A stretch of DNA of 64,000 bases from Pseudactinotalea sp. HY158 (GTDB lineage: Bacteria; Actinomycetota; Actinomycetes; Actinomycetales; Beutenbergiaceae), in the NCBI RefSeq assembly GCF_009660225.1, contig NZ_CP045920.1, positions 1,922,001-1,986,000 on the forward strand. Direction: 5' to 3'. The position numbers and the translations under genes are program-made. The notes beneath the pieces were generated by a model, which did not search any database, was not told where the DNA came from, and saw only the letters and a program-made list of their open reading frames with translations. Shown piece by piece: positions 43,748-53,055 of this stretch (position 1 is its first letter; each line of letters starts with the position of its first letter).

Positions 43748-44971
43748 TCAGGCGGCGCGGCGCAGGAGCACGAGCACCTCGCTGTGGGCCGTGTGCGGGA
43801 ACATCTCGAAGAGCCGGGCCCGCACGGGGCGCAGCTGCGGCATGCGGGCCAGGTCGCGGGCGAGGCTGGCCGGATTGCAGGAGGAGTAGAGCACGGCGCC
43901 GGTGCTCGAGGCGTCGAGCCAGGAGGCCAGGGCGGTGCCGATGCCGCGCCGGGGCGGGTTGACGATGACCAGGTCGGGCCCGGCCGGCTGCTCGATGGCC
44001 CAGCTCGTGGCGTCGGCGACCTCGAAGCGGGCCCGCAGGCCGGCGGACCGTGCGGTGAGGCGGGCGGAGTCGACGGCCTCGCGGCTCGTCTCGACCCCGA
44101 CCACCTCCCGGGACGGGTCGGCCCGGGCGACATGCAGCCCGAACGGCCCGACCCCGCAGTACAGGTCCCAGACGCTTTGGGCCGCGCCGGCCCAGTCCGC
44201 GCCCTGGCGGTAGAGCTCGGCCGCGACGGCGGGGTTGGTCTGCAGGAAGCTGCGCGGGCGCACGTGGAACGTCAGCCCGCCGAGGTCGACGGGCAGGGTG
44301 GCGGCCTCGGTCAGGACGATCTCCCGCTCCCCCTCGAGGGTGGCCGCGTGGGCGGGATGGAGGTTGGCGGAGACGACCTCCAGGCCGGGGATGCGCTCGA
44401 GCAGGGCGGGCAGGTGCTCGCGGATCCGGGGCAGCGCGGCCTCGGAGCGGAGCACGAACCGGAGCATGAGGCGCCCCGCCGAGTCCTCGCCGCGGCCGAG
44501 CGTGAGGAGCACGTGCTTGAGCTCGCCGCGGCGCCGGTCCACCCGATAGGGCGGGAGGGCGGCCCGGGTGATGAACCAGGCGACGTGTTCGAGGGCGGCC
44601 GTGAGCTCGGGCGGATAGAGCGGGCAGTCGCGCAGATCGGCCGGCGCCGTGCCGGGCGCCCCCGGCAGCCCGAGGACCGGGCGCTCGGAGGTGCCGGTCA
44701 CGACCATCTTCGCCTTGGTGCGAAAGCCCCCGGCGGCCGAGCGGACCGGCGCCGACCACTCGATCCCGGGATCGGGGAGCAGGCCGCGCAGCCGCCGCAT
44801 CGCCCGGGAGCCCTGTTCGTCCGGCTCGAGCGGCAGCAGCGTGCACGAGCGGCACTCGTCGCGCCGGAAGTGCGCGCACTCGAGCGCGAGCGGGCCGTCG
44901 TAGGGCTCCCCCGGGATCACGGGCACGGTCGGCATGCGCGCCGGCGACCCGTCGGTCGCCGCCTCACCCAC
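43748..44971 (-). CDS. rlmC: 23S rRNA (uracil-C5)-methyltransferase RlmC-type
   Basis: 407 residues, ATG at 44971 (a second ATG lies 12 codons on). Four Cys for a 4Fe-4S cluster: Cys32, Cys40, Cys43 and Cys116. The AdoMet fold carries DLYCGVGPFGLHVA and FLQTNPAVAAELY; the catalytic motif is YSSCNPASLARDL, with IVNPPRRG before it. The short N-terminus without a TRAM domain fits RlmC (m5U747) rather than RlmD. It starts 12 bp after the leuS stop on the same strand. Confidence 0.9.
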   Translation of the reverse strand: MGEAATDGSPARMPTVPVIPGEPYDGPLALECAHFRRDECRSCTLLPLEPDEQGSRAMRRLRGLLPDPGIEWSAPVRSAAGGFRTKAKMVVTGTSERPVLGLPGAPGTAPADLRDCPLYPPELTAALEHVAWFITRAALPPYRVDRRRGELKHVLLTLGRGEDSAGRLMLRFVLRSEAALPRIREHLPALLERIPGLEVVSANLHPAHAATLEGEREIVLTEAATLPVDLGGLTFHVRPRSFLQTNPAVAAELYRQGADWAGAAQSVWDLYCGVGPFGLHVARADPSREVVGVETSREAVDSARLTARSAGLRARFEVADATSWAIEQPAGPDLVIVNPPRRGIGTALASWLDASSTGAVLYSSCNPASLARDLARMPQLRPVRARLFEMFPHTAHSEVLVLLRRAA

Positions 44972-44983
44972 TCGCCTACTCGA

Positions 44984-47869
44984 CTATTCGCCCGGCACGA
45001 TGTTGACGAGCTTGGGCGCGCGCACGATGACCTTGCGGATACCGCGCCCGTCGAGCACCCGGGCGACCGCCGCCGAGGCCCGCGCGGCCGCCTCGAGCTC
45101 GTCGGCCGAGATGTCCGGGGAGACCTCGAGCCGGTCGCGCACCTTGCCGGCGACCTGGACGACGCACGTGACCGTCTCGTCCACGAGCTTCGCCTCGTCC
45201 GCCGTGGGGAAGGGCTCGTAGGTGAGCGTCTCGGCGTGGCCGAGTCGGCTCCACAGCTCCTCGGCGATGTGCGGGGCCACCGGGGCGGTCATGACGAGCA
45301 GCGCCTCGACCGCCGCGCGGGGCACCCGGTCCAGGCCGGTGAGGTGGTTGTTGAGCACGATGAGGCGGGCGATGGCCGTGTTCGGGCGCATCGCCTCGTA
45401 CTCGACCCGGACATCGGCGATGGTGCGGGCGAGCACCCGGGCGGTGCCGTCGTCCATCGGCTCATCGGCCACGGTGACCTCACCGCTCTCCTCCGAGACG
45501 ACGTTGCGCCACAGCCGCTGCAGGAAGCGGTGCGCGCCGACGACGGCGCGGGTCTCCCACGGCCGCGACAGGTCGAGCGGGCCCATGCTCATCTCGTACA
45601 CCCGGAAGGTGTCGGCGCCGTACTCGGCGTACATCTGGTCCGGGGTGACCATGTTCTTGAGGGACTTGCCCATCTTCCCGTACTCGCGGGTCACCGGCGC
45701 GCCGTCGTGGGTGTAGGTCGGGTTCCCGTCGTCGCCGGGATGCTCGACGACCTCCTCCGCGGGCACGTACGCACCGCGGGCGTCGGTGAAGGCGTAGGCC
45801 TGGATGTAGCCCTGGTTGAAGAGCTTGTGGAACGGCTCGACCGAGGAGACGTGGCCGAGGTCGTAGAGCACCTTGTGCCAGAACCGGGCGTAGAGCAGGT
45901 GGAGCACGGCGTGTTCGACGCCGCCGACGTACAGGTCCGCCCCGCCGGTGCTCGAGGTGCCGTCCGGCAGGGTGCGCGGTCCCATCCAGTACTGCTCGAG
46001 GCCCGGGTCGACGGCGAACGACTCGTTGTCCGGGTCGAGGTAGCGCAGCTCGTACCAGCACGAACCCGCCCAGTTGGGCATCGTGTTCGTGTCGCGCCGG
46101 TAGGTCTTCGGGCCCTCCCCCAGGTCGAGTTCGACCTCGACCCAGTCGCCGGCCCGGCCGAGCGGTGCCTCCGGTTCGGAGGTGACGTCGTCGTCGTCGT
46201 AGGACTTCGGGCTGAAGTCGGGCATCTCGGGCAGCGTGACCGGGAGCAGCTCCTCCGGCAGCGGCACGACCCGCCCGTCGGAGTCGTAGACGACAGGGAA
46301 CGGCTCGCCCCAGTAGCGCTGCCGGGAGAAGAGCCAGTCGCGCAGGCGATAGGTGACCGTGCCCTCCCCCAGGTCGTGCTGGTCGAGCCAGTCGATGATC
46401 GCGGTCTTGGCGGAGGCGACGTCGAGGCCGTCGAGCGACAGGTCGGCGTTCGCGGAGTTGATCGTGGCGCCCTCGCCGGTGTAGGCGCCACCGGTGAAGC
46501 CCTCCGGGGGCTGCACGGTGCGCACGATCGGCAGGTCGAACGCCGTGGCGAACTCCCAGTCGCGCTCGTCCTGAGCCGGCACGGCCATGATGGCTCCCGT
46601 GCCGTAGCCCATGAGCACGTAGTCGGCGATGAACACGGGCAGGGGCGCGCCGTTCACGGGGTTCGTGGCGAAGACGCCGCTGAACACCCCGGTCTTGTCG
46701 CGCTCGGCGTTCGTCCGCTCCGCCTCCGTCCGGGCGGCGGCCTGGGCCCGATAGGCGGCCACCGCGGCCGCCGGGGTGGCCTCGCCGCCCGTCCAGGAGT
46801 CCTTCGTGCCCTCGGGCCACGCCGCGGGCACGAGCGCGTCGAGGGCGGGGTGCTCGGGCGCCAGCACCATGAACGTCGCGCCGAAGAGCGTGTCGGGGCG
46901 GGTGGTGAAGACGTCGACCGCCTGGGTTCCCTCGTCGAGGGTGAAGGTGACGGTCGCACCGGCGGACCGGCCCACCCAATTGCGCTGCATCGCCTTGACC
47001 TTCTCGGGCCAGTCGAGGCGGTCGAGGTCGGCCACGAGCCGGTCGCCGTAGGCGGTGATGCGCATCATCCACTGGCGCAGGTTGCGCTTGAACACCGGGA
47101 AGTTGCCGCGCTCCGAGCGCCCGTCGGCGGTCACCTCCTCGTTCGCCAGCACCGTGCCCAGTCCCGGGCACCAGTTCACCGGCACGTCGGCCACGTACGC
47201 GAGTCGGTAGTGACCCAGCGCCTCCTCCCGCTCCGCCGGGGTCAGGTCGCCCCAGGAGCGCGCCGCGAACGGCTCGGGCAACGTGACGACGCCCGCGGCG
47301 AACCGGTCGATCAGGGTGCCGATGGGGCGGGCGGCCCCGGCGCTGCCGTCCGGGGCGACGGCGTCCGGGTCGAACCACGAGTCGAAGATCTGCAGGAAGA
47401 TCCACTGGGTCCAGCGCACGTAGTCGTCGTCGGTCGTGGCGAAGGAGCGCCGGTCGTCGTGCGCCAGCCCGAGCCGGCGCAGCTGCTCCCGCATGACCGC
47501 GATGTTCTCCTCGGTGGTCGTGCGCGGGTGCTGACCGGTCTGGATCGCGTACTGCTCGGCGGGCAGGCCGAACGCGTCGTAGGCGAGCGCGTGCAGCACG
47601 TTGACGCCGGTCATGCGCTTATAGCGGCCCACGACGTCCGTGGCGATGTACCCGAGCGGGTGTCCCACGTGCAGCCCCTTGCCCGAGGGGTAGGGGAACA
47701 TGTCGAGCAGGTAGAACTTCTCGGGCAGGTCGCCGGCGCCGCCCACGTCCGGGTTCGCCGTGTGGAACGTGCCGTCCCGCTCCCACCGCCGCTGCCACGC
47801 TCGCTCGATCTCACCCGCCAGCTCGGCGGTGTAGCGGAAGGGGGGCACCTCGGGGGTGGTCGTGGTCAT
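44984..47869 (-). CDS. leuS: Leucyl-tRNA synthetase
   Basis: 961 residues. The HIGH motif is HVGH in [16 protein letters not shown] (about 57-72), the CP1 editing domain is complete ([20 protein letters not shown]), and the KMSKS loop reads KMGKS in [14 protein letters not shown]-terminal anticodon/tRNA domain is present. It charges tRNA-Leu. The start at 47869 follows GAGGAAAGA. A leader of about 155 nt with three hairpins lies upstream. Confidence 0.98.
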   Translation of the reverse strand: MTTTTPEVPPFRYTAELAGEIERAWQRRWERDGTFHTANPDVGGAGDLPEKFYLLDMFPYPSGKGLHVGHPLGYIATDVVGRYKRMTGVNVLHALAYDAFGLPAEQYAIQTGQHPRTTTEENIAVMREQLRRLGLAHDDRRSFATTDDDYVRWTQWIFLQIFDSWFDPDAVAPDGSAGAARPIGTLIDRFAAGVVTLPEPFAARSWGDLTPAEREEALGHYRLAYVADVPVNWCPGLGTVLANEEVTADGRSERGNFPVFKRNLRQWMMRITAYGDRLVADLDRLDWPEKVKAMQRNWVGRSAGATVTFTLDEGTQAVDVFTTRPDTLFGATFMVLAPEHPALDALVPAAWPEGTKDSWTGGEATPAAAVAAYRAQAAARTEAERTNAERDKTGVFSGVFATNPVNGAPLPVFIADYVLMGYGTGAIMAVPAQDERDWEFATAFDLPIVRTVQPPEGFTGGAYTGEGATINSANADLSLDGLDVASAKTAIIDWLDQHDLGEGTVTYRLRDWLFSRQRYWGEPFPVVYDSDGRVVPLPEELLPVTLPEMPDFSPKSYDDDDVTSEPEAPLGRAGDWVEVELDLGEGPKTYRRDTNTMPNWAGSCWYELRYLDPDNESFAVDPGLEQYWMGPRTLPDGTSSTGGADLYVGGVEHAVLHLLYARFWHKVLYDLGHVSSVEPFHKLFNQGYIQAYAFTDARGAYVPAEEVVEHPGDDGNPTYTHDGAPVTREYGKMGKSLKNMVTPDQMYAEYGADTFRVYEMSMGPLDLSRPWETRAVVGAHRFLQRLWRNVVSEESGEVTVADEPMDDGTARVLARTIADVRVEYEAMRPNTAIARLIVLNNHLTGLDRVPRAAVEALLVMTAPVAPHIAEELWSRLGHAETLTYEPFPTADEAKLVDETVTCVVQVAGKVRDRLEVSPDISADELEAAARASAAVARVLDGRGIRKVIVRAPKLVNIVPGE

Positions 47870-47927
47870 CGCTCTTTCCTCGGTCTACTGGGGCCACTGG
47901 GCCGATGGACACGTGGGCTCTCATGAC

Positions 47928-48017
47928 GACGACCCCTCACCCAGACGTGAGAGGTCGTCCGCGCTGACGCGGCGTCGTTCCGCTTCGGCTCAGCGCGGGC
48001 AGCTCAGGAGGGCCCGC
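47928..48017 (-). promoter_or_regulatory. Hairpin-rich leader of leuS
   Basis: Reading on the minus strand: stem at 48017-47995 (GCGGGC/GCCCGC), stem at 47996-47961 (GCGCTGA/TCAGCGC), and a 13-bp stem at 47959-47928 with one pair that is G-U only in this direction, evidence that it is an RNA structure of the leuS transcript. A TAGGCT -10-like box (48032-48037) would start the transcript just upstream. No T-box sequence or Leu-rich leader peptide is seen. It could be an attenuator or simply terminate the upstream reductase gene. Confidence 0.45.
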
Positions 48018-48088
48018 GTTTCCACCCGCACAGCCTAGCGCACCGGCGGGTCGCGCCCCGGGGCCCACACCAGCCGCGGGGGCCCGGT

Positions 48089-48634
48089 TCAGCCCCGCAG
48101 GGTCGCCCGGGCGGGCAGGAGGTCGGCGGCCTGGGCCACGGCGCGGCGGGCACGATCGGCGAGTTCGGGGGTGGGCAGGCCGGCGGCCGCCCAGTCCTCC
48201 TCCGCGGCATAGATCGCGGTGGGCACGACGAGCGCTCCGAAGTAGGAGAACAGCGGCCGCATGGCCTGGTCGATCACGAGCTGGTGGCGCGCCGATCCGC
48301 CGGTCGCGCCGAGGATCACGGGCTTGCCCTTCATCGCGACCGGGTCCACGAGGTCCCAGAACGCCTTGAACAGTCCGGCGTAGGACCCGCGGAACACCGG
48401 CGAGGCGGTGATGATCAGGTCGGCCTGTTCGACGGCCCGCAGCGCCCGGTCGAGCCGTTCGCTCGGCAGCCCGAGGAGGGTCGCGTCGGGGAGGTCGCCC
48501 GCGAGGTCTCGCAGTTCGAGCCGGGTGAGGTCCGCGCCGTCCAGCTCCTCGGCCGCGCGCGCGAGCAGGTCGGTCAGGGCGGTCGTGGTGGAGGGGTATC
48601 CGAACCCTCCGGAGAGTGAGACGACGGAAGTCAT
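48089..48634 (-). CDS. NADPH-dependent FMN reductase (CE1759-like)
   Basis: 181 residues from ATG 48634, with GGAGGA 6 bases upstream; it overlaps the MarR stop by ATGA. Flavodoxin-like fold: SLSGGFGYPSTTTAL phosphate loop (residues 6-20), ITASPVFRGSYAGLFKAFWDLV and ILGATGGSARHQL. It reduces FMN with NAD(P)H and probably supplies FMNH2 to the luciferase-like monooxygenase at the head of this operon. The pairing with that family is known in corynebacteria and relatives (CE1758/CE1759). Confidence 0.9.
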   Translation of the reverse strand: MTSVVSLSGGFGYPSTTTALTDLLARAAEELDGADLTRLELRDLAGDLPDATLLGLPSERLDRALRAVEQADLIITASPVFRGSYAGLFKAFWDLVDPVAMKGKPVILGATGGSARHQLVIDQAMRPLFSYFGALVVPTAIYAAEEDWAAAGLPTPELADRARRAVAQAADLLPARATLRG

Positions 48635-49143
48635 GAGGCATCCTCCCATGCGGTGCGATCGGGGCGGTCGGCGTGGTCGGGGACGGCGAGGGCGTCGGTC
48701 AGTCGCGTGCACAGCGCCTGCAGCAGCCGCGCCTCGCGCTCGCTCAGCGGGGCCAGCCGGGCCGTGATCGAGCGGACGTGCCGGCGTCCCAGCTCGCGTT
48801 GGAGCGCGCGCCCGCGCGGCGTGAGGACGACGACGATCGCCCGTCCGTCCCGGGCGTCGGGTTCGCGCCGGGTCAGGCCGGCGGCGGTGAGCCGGTCGAC
48901 CAGGCGCGAGATGCCCGGCTGGGAGACGAGGGCGCCGGTGACGAGCTCGCGCATCGCCAGCCGGCCGCCGGGCGAGCCGGCGAGGCGGAAGAGCACGTCG
49001 TACTCGCGGGCGGAGAGCGGGTCGAAGTCTCCCCCGGCCTCGAAGCCGGCCATGAGGGCGGCCTGGGTGCGCAGCAGCGCCTCCCAGGCCGCGCTCGCGG
49101 CGCGGGGCGTCGGCGGCCGGTCGAGGCCGGTGGCCACGCTCAC
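48631..49143 (-). CDS. MarR-family transcriptional regulator
   Basis: 170 residues, GTG start at 49143 inside the upstream stop (GTGA). Winged helix: LSAREYDVLFRLAGSPGGRLAMRELV, SQPGISRLVDRLTAAGLTRREPDARDGRAIVVVLT (recognition helix plus wing). It sits between the monooxygenase and its flavin reductase with 4-bp overlaps on both sides, so it should be a local autoregulator. A palindrome in the operon promoter is the likely operator. Confidence 0.92.
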   Translation of the reverse strand: MSVATGLDRPPTPRAASAAWEALLRTQAALMAGFEAGGDFDPLSAREYDVLFRLAGSPGGRLAMRELVTGALVSQPGISRLVDRLTAAGLTRREPDARDGRAIVVVLTPRGRALQRELGRRHVRSITARLAPLSEREARLLQALCTRLTDALAVPDHADRPDRTAWEDAS

Positions 49144-50303
49144 GACGACGCCGCGGGGTCGAATGCGCGGCCGGTCACGGTGTCCCGGACCGGCTGCCGC
49201 GGCTCCCCGATCGCGGCGGCGGTGCCCGGCGCGGCCCGGCGGGACTCGACGAGGGAGGCGTGCGTCGGCGCGTCCGGGACGTGGGCGGGCCGGTCCTTCG
49301 CGAACTCGGCGCGCAGGGTCGGCAGGATCTCGCCCAGCTCGTCCAGCTGCTCGAGCACGACCCGCAGCGGCAGGCCCGCATGATCGATGAGGAAGAGCTG
49401 TCGCTGGTAGTCCCCGAAGTGGTCGCGGAACGTCAGCGTGCGGTCGACGACCTCCTGCGGGGACCCGACCGTGAGCGGGGTGGCCTCGGTGAACTCCTCG
49501 AGCGAGGGGCCGCCGCCGTAGACGGGCGCGTTGTCGAAGTAGGGACGGAACTCGTTCACGGCGTCCTGGGAGTTCTTGCGGATGAAGATCTGCCCGCCGA
49601 GGCCGACGATCGCCTGGTCGGCGCTGCCGTGACCGTAGTGTTCGTAGCGCTCGCGGTAGAGCCGGATGAGCGACTGGAAGTGCTCGGTGGGCCAGAAGAT
49701 GTGGTTCGCGAAGAAGCCGTCGCCGTAGTAGGCGGCCAACTCGGCGATCTGCGGGCTGCGGATGGAGCCGTGCCACACGAAGGGGGCGACGCCGTCCAAA
49801 GGCCGTGGCGTCGAGGTGAACTGCTGGAGCGGGGTGCGGAAGCGCCCCTCCCACGTGACCACGTCCTCCTCCCAGAGGCGGCGCAGCAGCGCGTAGTTCT
49901 CGATCGCGAGCGGGATGCCCTGCCGGATGTCCTTGCCGAACCACGGGTAGACGGGCGCGGTGTTGCCCCGGCCCATCATGAGGTCGACGCGGCCGTCGGC
50001 CAGGTGCTGGAGCATCGCGTAGTCCTCGGCGATCTTCACCGGGTCGTTCGTGGTGATGAGCGTGGTCGAGGTGGTGAGCAGCAGCCTCGAGGTCTGCGCC
50101 GCGATGTAGCCGAGCATCGTCGTGGGCGAGCTCGGCACGAAGGGTGGATTGTGGTGTTCGCCCGTAGCGAACACGTCGAGGCCCACGTCCTCGGCATGTC
50201 TCGCGATCGCGACCATCGCCTTGATCCGCTCGCGCTCGGTCGGCGTGCGACCGGTCGTCGGGTCCGTGGTGACGTCCCCGACCGTGAAGATTCCGAACTG
50301 CAT
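49140..50303 (-). CDS. Luciferase-like (LLM) flavin-dependent monooxygenase, CE1758-like
   Basis: 387 residues from ATG 50303 (MQFGIFTVGDV); an ATG 11 codons upstream at 50336 lies inside the promoter and is less likely. Bacterial-luciferase TIM barrel with ATGEHHNPPF, LLTTSTTLITTNDPVKIAEDYAMLQHLADGRVDLMMGRGN and FVWHGSIRSPQIAELAAYYGDGFFAN. It uses FMNH2 and O2 to oxidise an unknown substrate. First gene of the monooxygenase-marR-reductase operon. Confidence 0.91.
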   Translation of the reverse strand: MQFGIFTVGDVTTDPTTGRTPTERERIKAMVAIARHAEDVGLDVFATGEHHNPPFVPSSPTTMLGYIAAQTSRLLLTTSTTLITTNDPVKIAEDYAMLQHLADGRVDLMMGRGNTAPVYPWFGKDIRQGIPLAIENYALLRRLWEEDVVTWEGRFRTPLQQFTSTPRPLDGVAPFVWHGSIRSPQIAELAAYYGDGFFANHIFWPTEHFQSLIRLYRERYEHYGHGSADQAIVGLGGQIFIRKNSQDAVNEFRPYFDNAPVYGGGPSLEEFTEATPLTVGSPQEVVDRTLTFRDHFGDYQRQLFLIDHAGLPLRVVLEQLDELGEILPTLRAEFAKDRPAHVPDAPTHASLVESRRAAPGTAAAIGEPRQPVRDTVTGRAFDPAASS

Positions 50304-50319
50304 CTCTACCGACTCCCAA

Positions 50320-50348
50320 GTTCTATGCGTGTGCATACATCACAACAA
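50320..50348 (-). promoter_or_regulatory. Promoter with embedded MarR-type palindrome
   Basis: Minus strand: TTGTTG (50343-50348), 17-base spacer, TAGAAC (50320-50325). The spacer and -10 contain the palindrome TATGC-gtgt-GCATA (50324-50337), a size typical of MarR sites. Binding would block RNA polymerase. It lies 17 bp before the monooxygenase ATG. Confidence 0.65.
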
Positions 50349-50660
50349 GGTAGTTGAAGATTCATTCCCGCTGTGACCGGCGTCATGGCCACGCCCGCGA
50401 CCAGGCGGGCCGGCACCCGAGTCACCGGCTGTTGCCAGCTGTTGTCAGCCGGTGTCGGCTGTTGCCGACCACGGCCGGCCGGTGCCCGCTCGCGACTCCC
50501 ACGCGGCGCCCGCCGGGGCCTGCACGGGCCTCGACGGGCCTCCTGCGGCCGCCGCGCCGGCTCGTGCGGCGGTCCCGGACGGTGGTCCGCCTCGCCGCGG
50601 CACGGCGCGGACCGGTAGGTTCGGTCGAGGAACTGCCGCATCGAAGGGACCCAGAGAAGA
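50349..50660. other. Intergenic region before gnd
   Basis: About 310 bp without a gene. A 9-bp stem CACCGGCTG/CAGCCGGTG (50423-50454) and repeated ctgttg words (gctgttgcc) are present; a sigma-70 promoter for gnd was not identified with confidence. CAGAGAAGAATG gives a modest ribosome site for gnd. Confidence 0.4.
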
Positions 50661-52094
50661 ATGAGCACTGTCGGAACCGCCCACGTCGGGGTGATCGGCC
50701 TCGCGGTCATGGGGCGCAACCTCGCCCGGAACATCGCGAGCCACGGCCACACGGTCGCGCTGTACAACCGCACCCAGGCCCGCACGGACGACCTCATGGC
50801 CTCCCACGGGGACGAGGGATCCTTCGTGCCGGCCGCCGAACTGGCCGAGTTCGTGGCGAGCCTCGAGCGCCCGCGCCGGATCATCATCATGGTCCAGGCC
50901 GGTCCGGCCACCGACGCCACGATCGACTCCCTCATCCCGCTGCTCGAGGAGGGCGACATCGTCGTCGACGGCGGGAACGCCCACTACGAGGACACCCGTC
51001 GCCGGGAGCAGGCACTGCGCACGCGCGGCCTGCACTTCGTGGGCGCCGGCATCTCCGGCGGCGAGGAGGGCGCGCTCAACGGGCCCTCGATCATGCCCGG
51101 CGGATCGCTCGAGTCGTATGCGGCGCTCGGCCCCATCCTCGAGGACATCGCCGCCCGCTACGACGGTGAGCCGTGCTGCGCCCACATGGGCCCCGACGGC
51201 GCCGGCCACTTCGTCAAGATGGTGCACAACGGCATCGAGTACGCCGACATGCAGTTCATCGCCGAGGCCTACGACCTGCTGCGGGCCGCGGGCCTGAGCG
51301 TCGCCGAGATCTCGGAGGCGTTCCGCGAGTGGAACACCGGCGACCTCGACTCCTTCCTCATCGAGATCACCTCGACCGTGCTCGACCAGCTCGACCCGCG
51401 CACGGGCGCCCCGCTCGTCGACGTGGTCGTGGACGCGGCCGGCCAGAAGGGCACCGGCACGTGGACCGTGCAGAGCGCCCTCGGTCTCGGTGTGCCGGTC
51501 AACACGATCGGCGAATCGGTCTTCGCCCGCGCGGTCTCCAGCCACCCCGACCTGCGGGCCGCCGGCCGGGAGCACCTGAGCGGGCCCGACCGCCGGGTCG
51601 AGCGCACCGACTCCCTCGTCGAGGACGTGCGCCAGGCGCTGTGGGCGTCCAAGGTCGTCGCCTACGCCCAGGGGCTCGACCAGATCCGCACCGCCTCCCT
51701 CGAGTACGGCTGGGACATCGACGTGGCCGAGGTGGCCAAGATCTGGCGGGCCGGCTGCATCATCCGGGCGCGCCTGCTCGAGCGCATCCGGTCCGAGTAC
51801 GCCGGCGGGAACCTGCCGACCCTGCTCGCCGCGCCGAGCATCGTCACCGGCCTCACGGCCGCGCAGGACGGCTGGCGCCGGGTCGTCGCCACCGCGGCCA
51901 TCGCGGGCGTGCCCGCCCCGGGCTTCGGTGCGGCCCTGTCCTATTACGACTCGGTGCGCGCCGAGCGCCTGCCCGCCTCGCTCATCCAGGGCCTGCGGGA
52001 CTTCTTCGGCGCCCACACGTATCGGCGGGTGGACGACGAGGGGTCCTTCCACATCGAGTGGACCGCCGACCGCAGCGAGAGCCGCATCTCCTGA
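50661..52094 (+). CDS. gnd: 6-phosphogluconate dehydrogenase, decarboxylating
   Basis: 477 residues, ATG at 50661. Rossmann NADP site GVIGLAVMGRNLARN (residues 10-24) with NRT at the second strand end suggesting NADP+. Catalytic signature GISGGEEGALNGPSIMPGG and KMVHNGIEYADMQ (active Lys and Asn), C-terminal all-helical domain complete. It converts 6-phosphogluconate to ribulose-5-phosphate in the oxidative pentose phosphate route, giving NADPH. The next gene begins 10 bp after its stop. Confidence 0.97.
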   Translation: MSTVGTAHVGVIGLAVMGRNLARNIASHGHTVALYNRTQARTDDLMASHGDEGSFVPAAELAEFVASLERPRRIIIMVQAGPATDATIDSLIPLLEEGDIVVDGGNAHYEDTRRREQALRTRGLHFVGAGISGGEEGALNGPSIMPGGSLESYAALGPILEDIAARYDGEPCCAHMGPDGAGHFVKMVHNGIEYADMQFIAEAYDLLRAAGLSVAEISEAFREWNTGDLDSFLIEITSTVLDQLDPRTGAPLVDVVVDAAGQKGTGTWTVQSALGLGVPVNTIGESVFARAVSSHPDLRAAGREHLSGPDRRVERTDSLVEDVRQALWASKVVAYAQGLDQIRTASLEYGWDIDVAEVAKIWRAGCIIRARLLERIRSEYAGGNLPTLLAAPSIVTGLTAAQDGWRRVVATAAIAGVPAPGFGAALSYYDSVRAERLPASLIQGLRDFFGAHTYRRVDDEGSFHIEWTADRSESRIS

Positions 52095-52104
52095 CCCGCA
52101 ACCG

Positions 52105-53055
52105 ATGACCGAGCGACCGATCGAGGTGTTCCCACCCGCTCCGGCGTCCGCGCCCCGCGCGCTGACGCCGGAGCGGGTGCGCTCCCGCCTGGCCGATCCG
52201 GCCCTGTGGGATCGGCTCGGCTTCTATCCCGAGGACCGCGCCGAGCTGGACCGCCTGCTCGAGGCGATCGGGCCGGCCGACCTCGACCGGGTCGCCGCCG
52301 CGACCGGCCCGGTCCTCGGGCTCATCGGCGACCGGCTCGGCCCACAGGCCAAGGACTTCTTCGACGTCCTGCCCGACGAGCCCGGCCGGCCCCGCGGACT
52401 CCTGCCGCTGCTGGCCCTCGCCGTCACGTCGCCGGAGGTGCACGCCTACGGCCGCCGGCTCGGCCTCTCCGCGGAGGTCGCGGCGAGCGGCCTGCGCGAC
52501 CTGGGCCAGCAGGTGCACGTGCACCGCCTCGTCACGGGCTCCTTCGGCCTGCACACCCAATGGTGGCTCACGGTCGCCTGGTCGGGCACCCTGTGGTGGC
52601 TCGGCCGGCTGCAGTTCAACGTCGTCCGCTACGACGGCCGCCTCCACCTCTCGGCGCACATCCCCCAGACGGGCCCGCTCACCGGGGTGCAGGAGTCGTT
52701 CGACCAGGCGCGCGAGCTGGCCGCCGGACCGCTCGCAGGGCTCGACCTGGCCGGATTCCATTGCGATTCCTGGCTGCTCGACCCGAACCTGTCCGAGGCG
52801 CTCGAGGGCCGGGGGAACATCGCCGCGTTCCAGCGCCTGTGGCAGCTACGGGAGGAGTCCCGGCCGGCGGACGGCGACGCGATCTTCTTCACGTTCCGCA
52901 CCCGCGAGCAGGTGGGCCCGGAGCAGCTGGCCCGGCTGCCGCAGCGCACCTCCCTCGAGCGGGCCGTGGTCGGGCGGCTCCGGGCGGGCCGGCACTGGTC
53001 CTCCCGCGTCGGGGTCATCCGCCCGCTCCGACGGGCGACGCCGCCGGTCACATGA
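52105..53055 (+). CDS. Acyltransferase-like protein (GNAT-like C-terminal domain)
   Basis: 316 residues, ATG at 52105. It matches a family of actinobacterial and firmicute proteins with an N-terminal helical domain (VRSRLADPALWDRLGFYPEDRAEL) and a GNAT-like C-terminal domain marked by WWLGRLQFNVVRYDG, LSAHIPQTGPLTG, HCDSWLLDPNLSEAL and LPQRTSLERAVVGRLRAGRHW. An N-acyltransferase role is proposed for the family; the substrate is unknown. It follows gnd on the same strand and overlaps the convergent VKOR gene by 8 bp. Confidence 0.82.
   Translation: MTERPIEVFPPAPASAPRALTPERVRSRLADPALWDRLGFYPEDRAELDRLLEAIGPADLDRVAAATGPVLGLIGDRLGPQAKDFFDVLPDEPGRPRGLLPLLALAVTSPEVHAYGRRLGLSAEVAASGLRDLGQQVHVHRLVTGSFGLHTQWWLTVAWSGTLWWLGRLQFNVVRYDGRLHLSAHIPQTGPLTGVQESFDQARELAAGPLAGLDLAGFHCDSWLLDPNLSEALEGRGNIAAFQRLWQLREESRPADGDAIFFTFRTREQVGPEQLARLPQRTSLERAVVGRLRAGRHWSSRVGVIRPLRRATPPVT

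Noticed and set aside
43157-47926. Open frame of about 1590 codons on the plus strand
   Set aside because: It is antisense to comEA, rlmC and leuS, whose motifs are complete; long antisense frames are usual in DNA this GC-rich.
47870-48060. T-box riboswitch upstream of leuS
   Set aside because: The T-box sequence and specifier stem are not present; GTGGAAACGCGGG only loosely recalls it.
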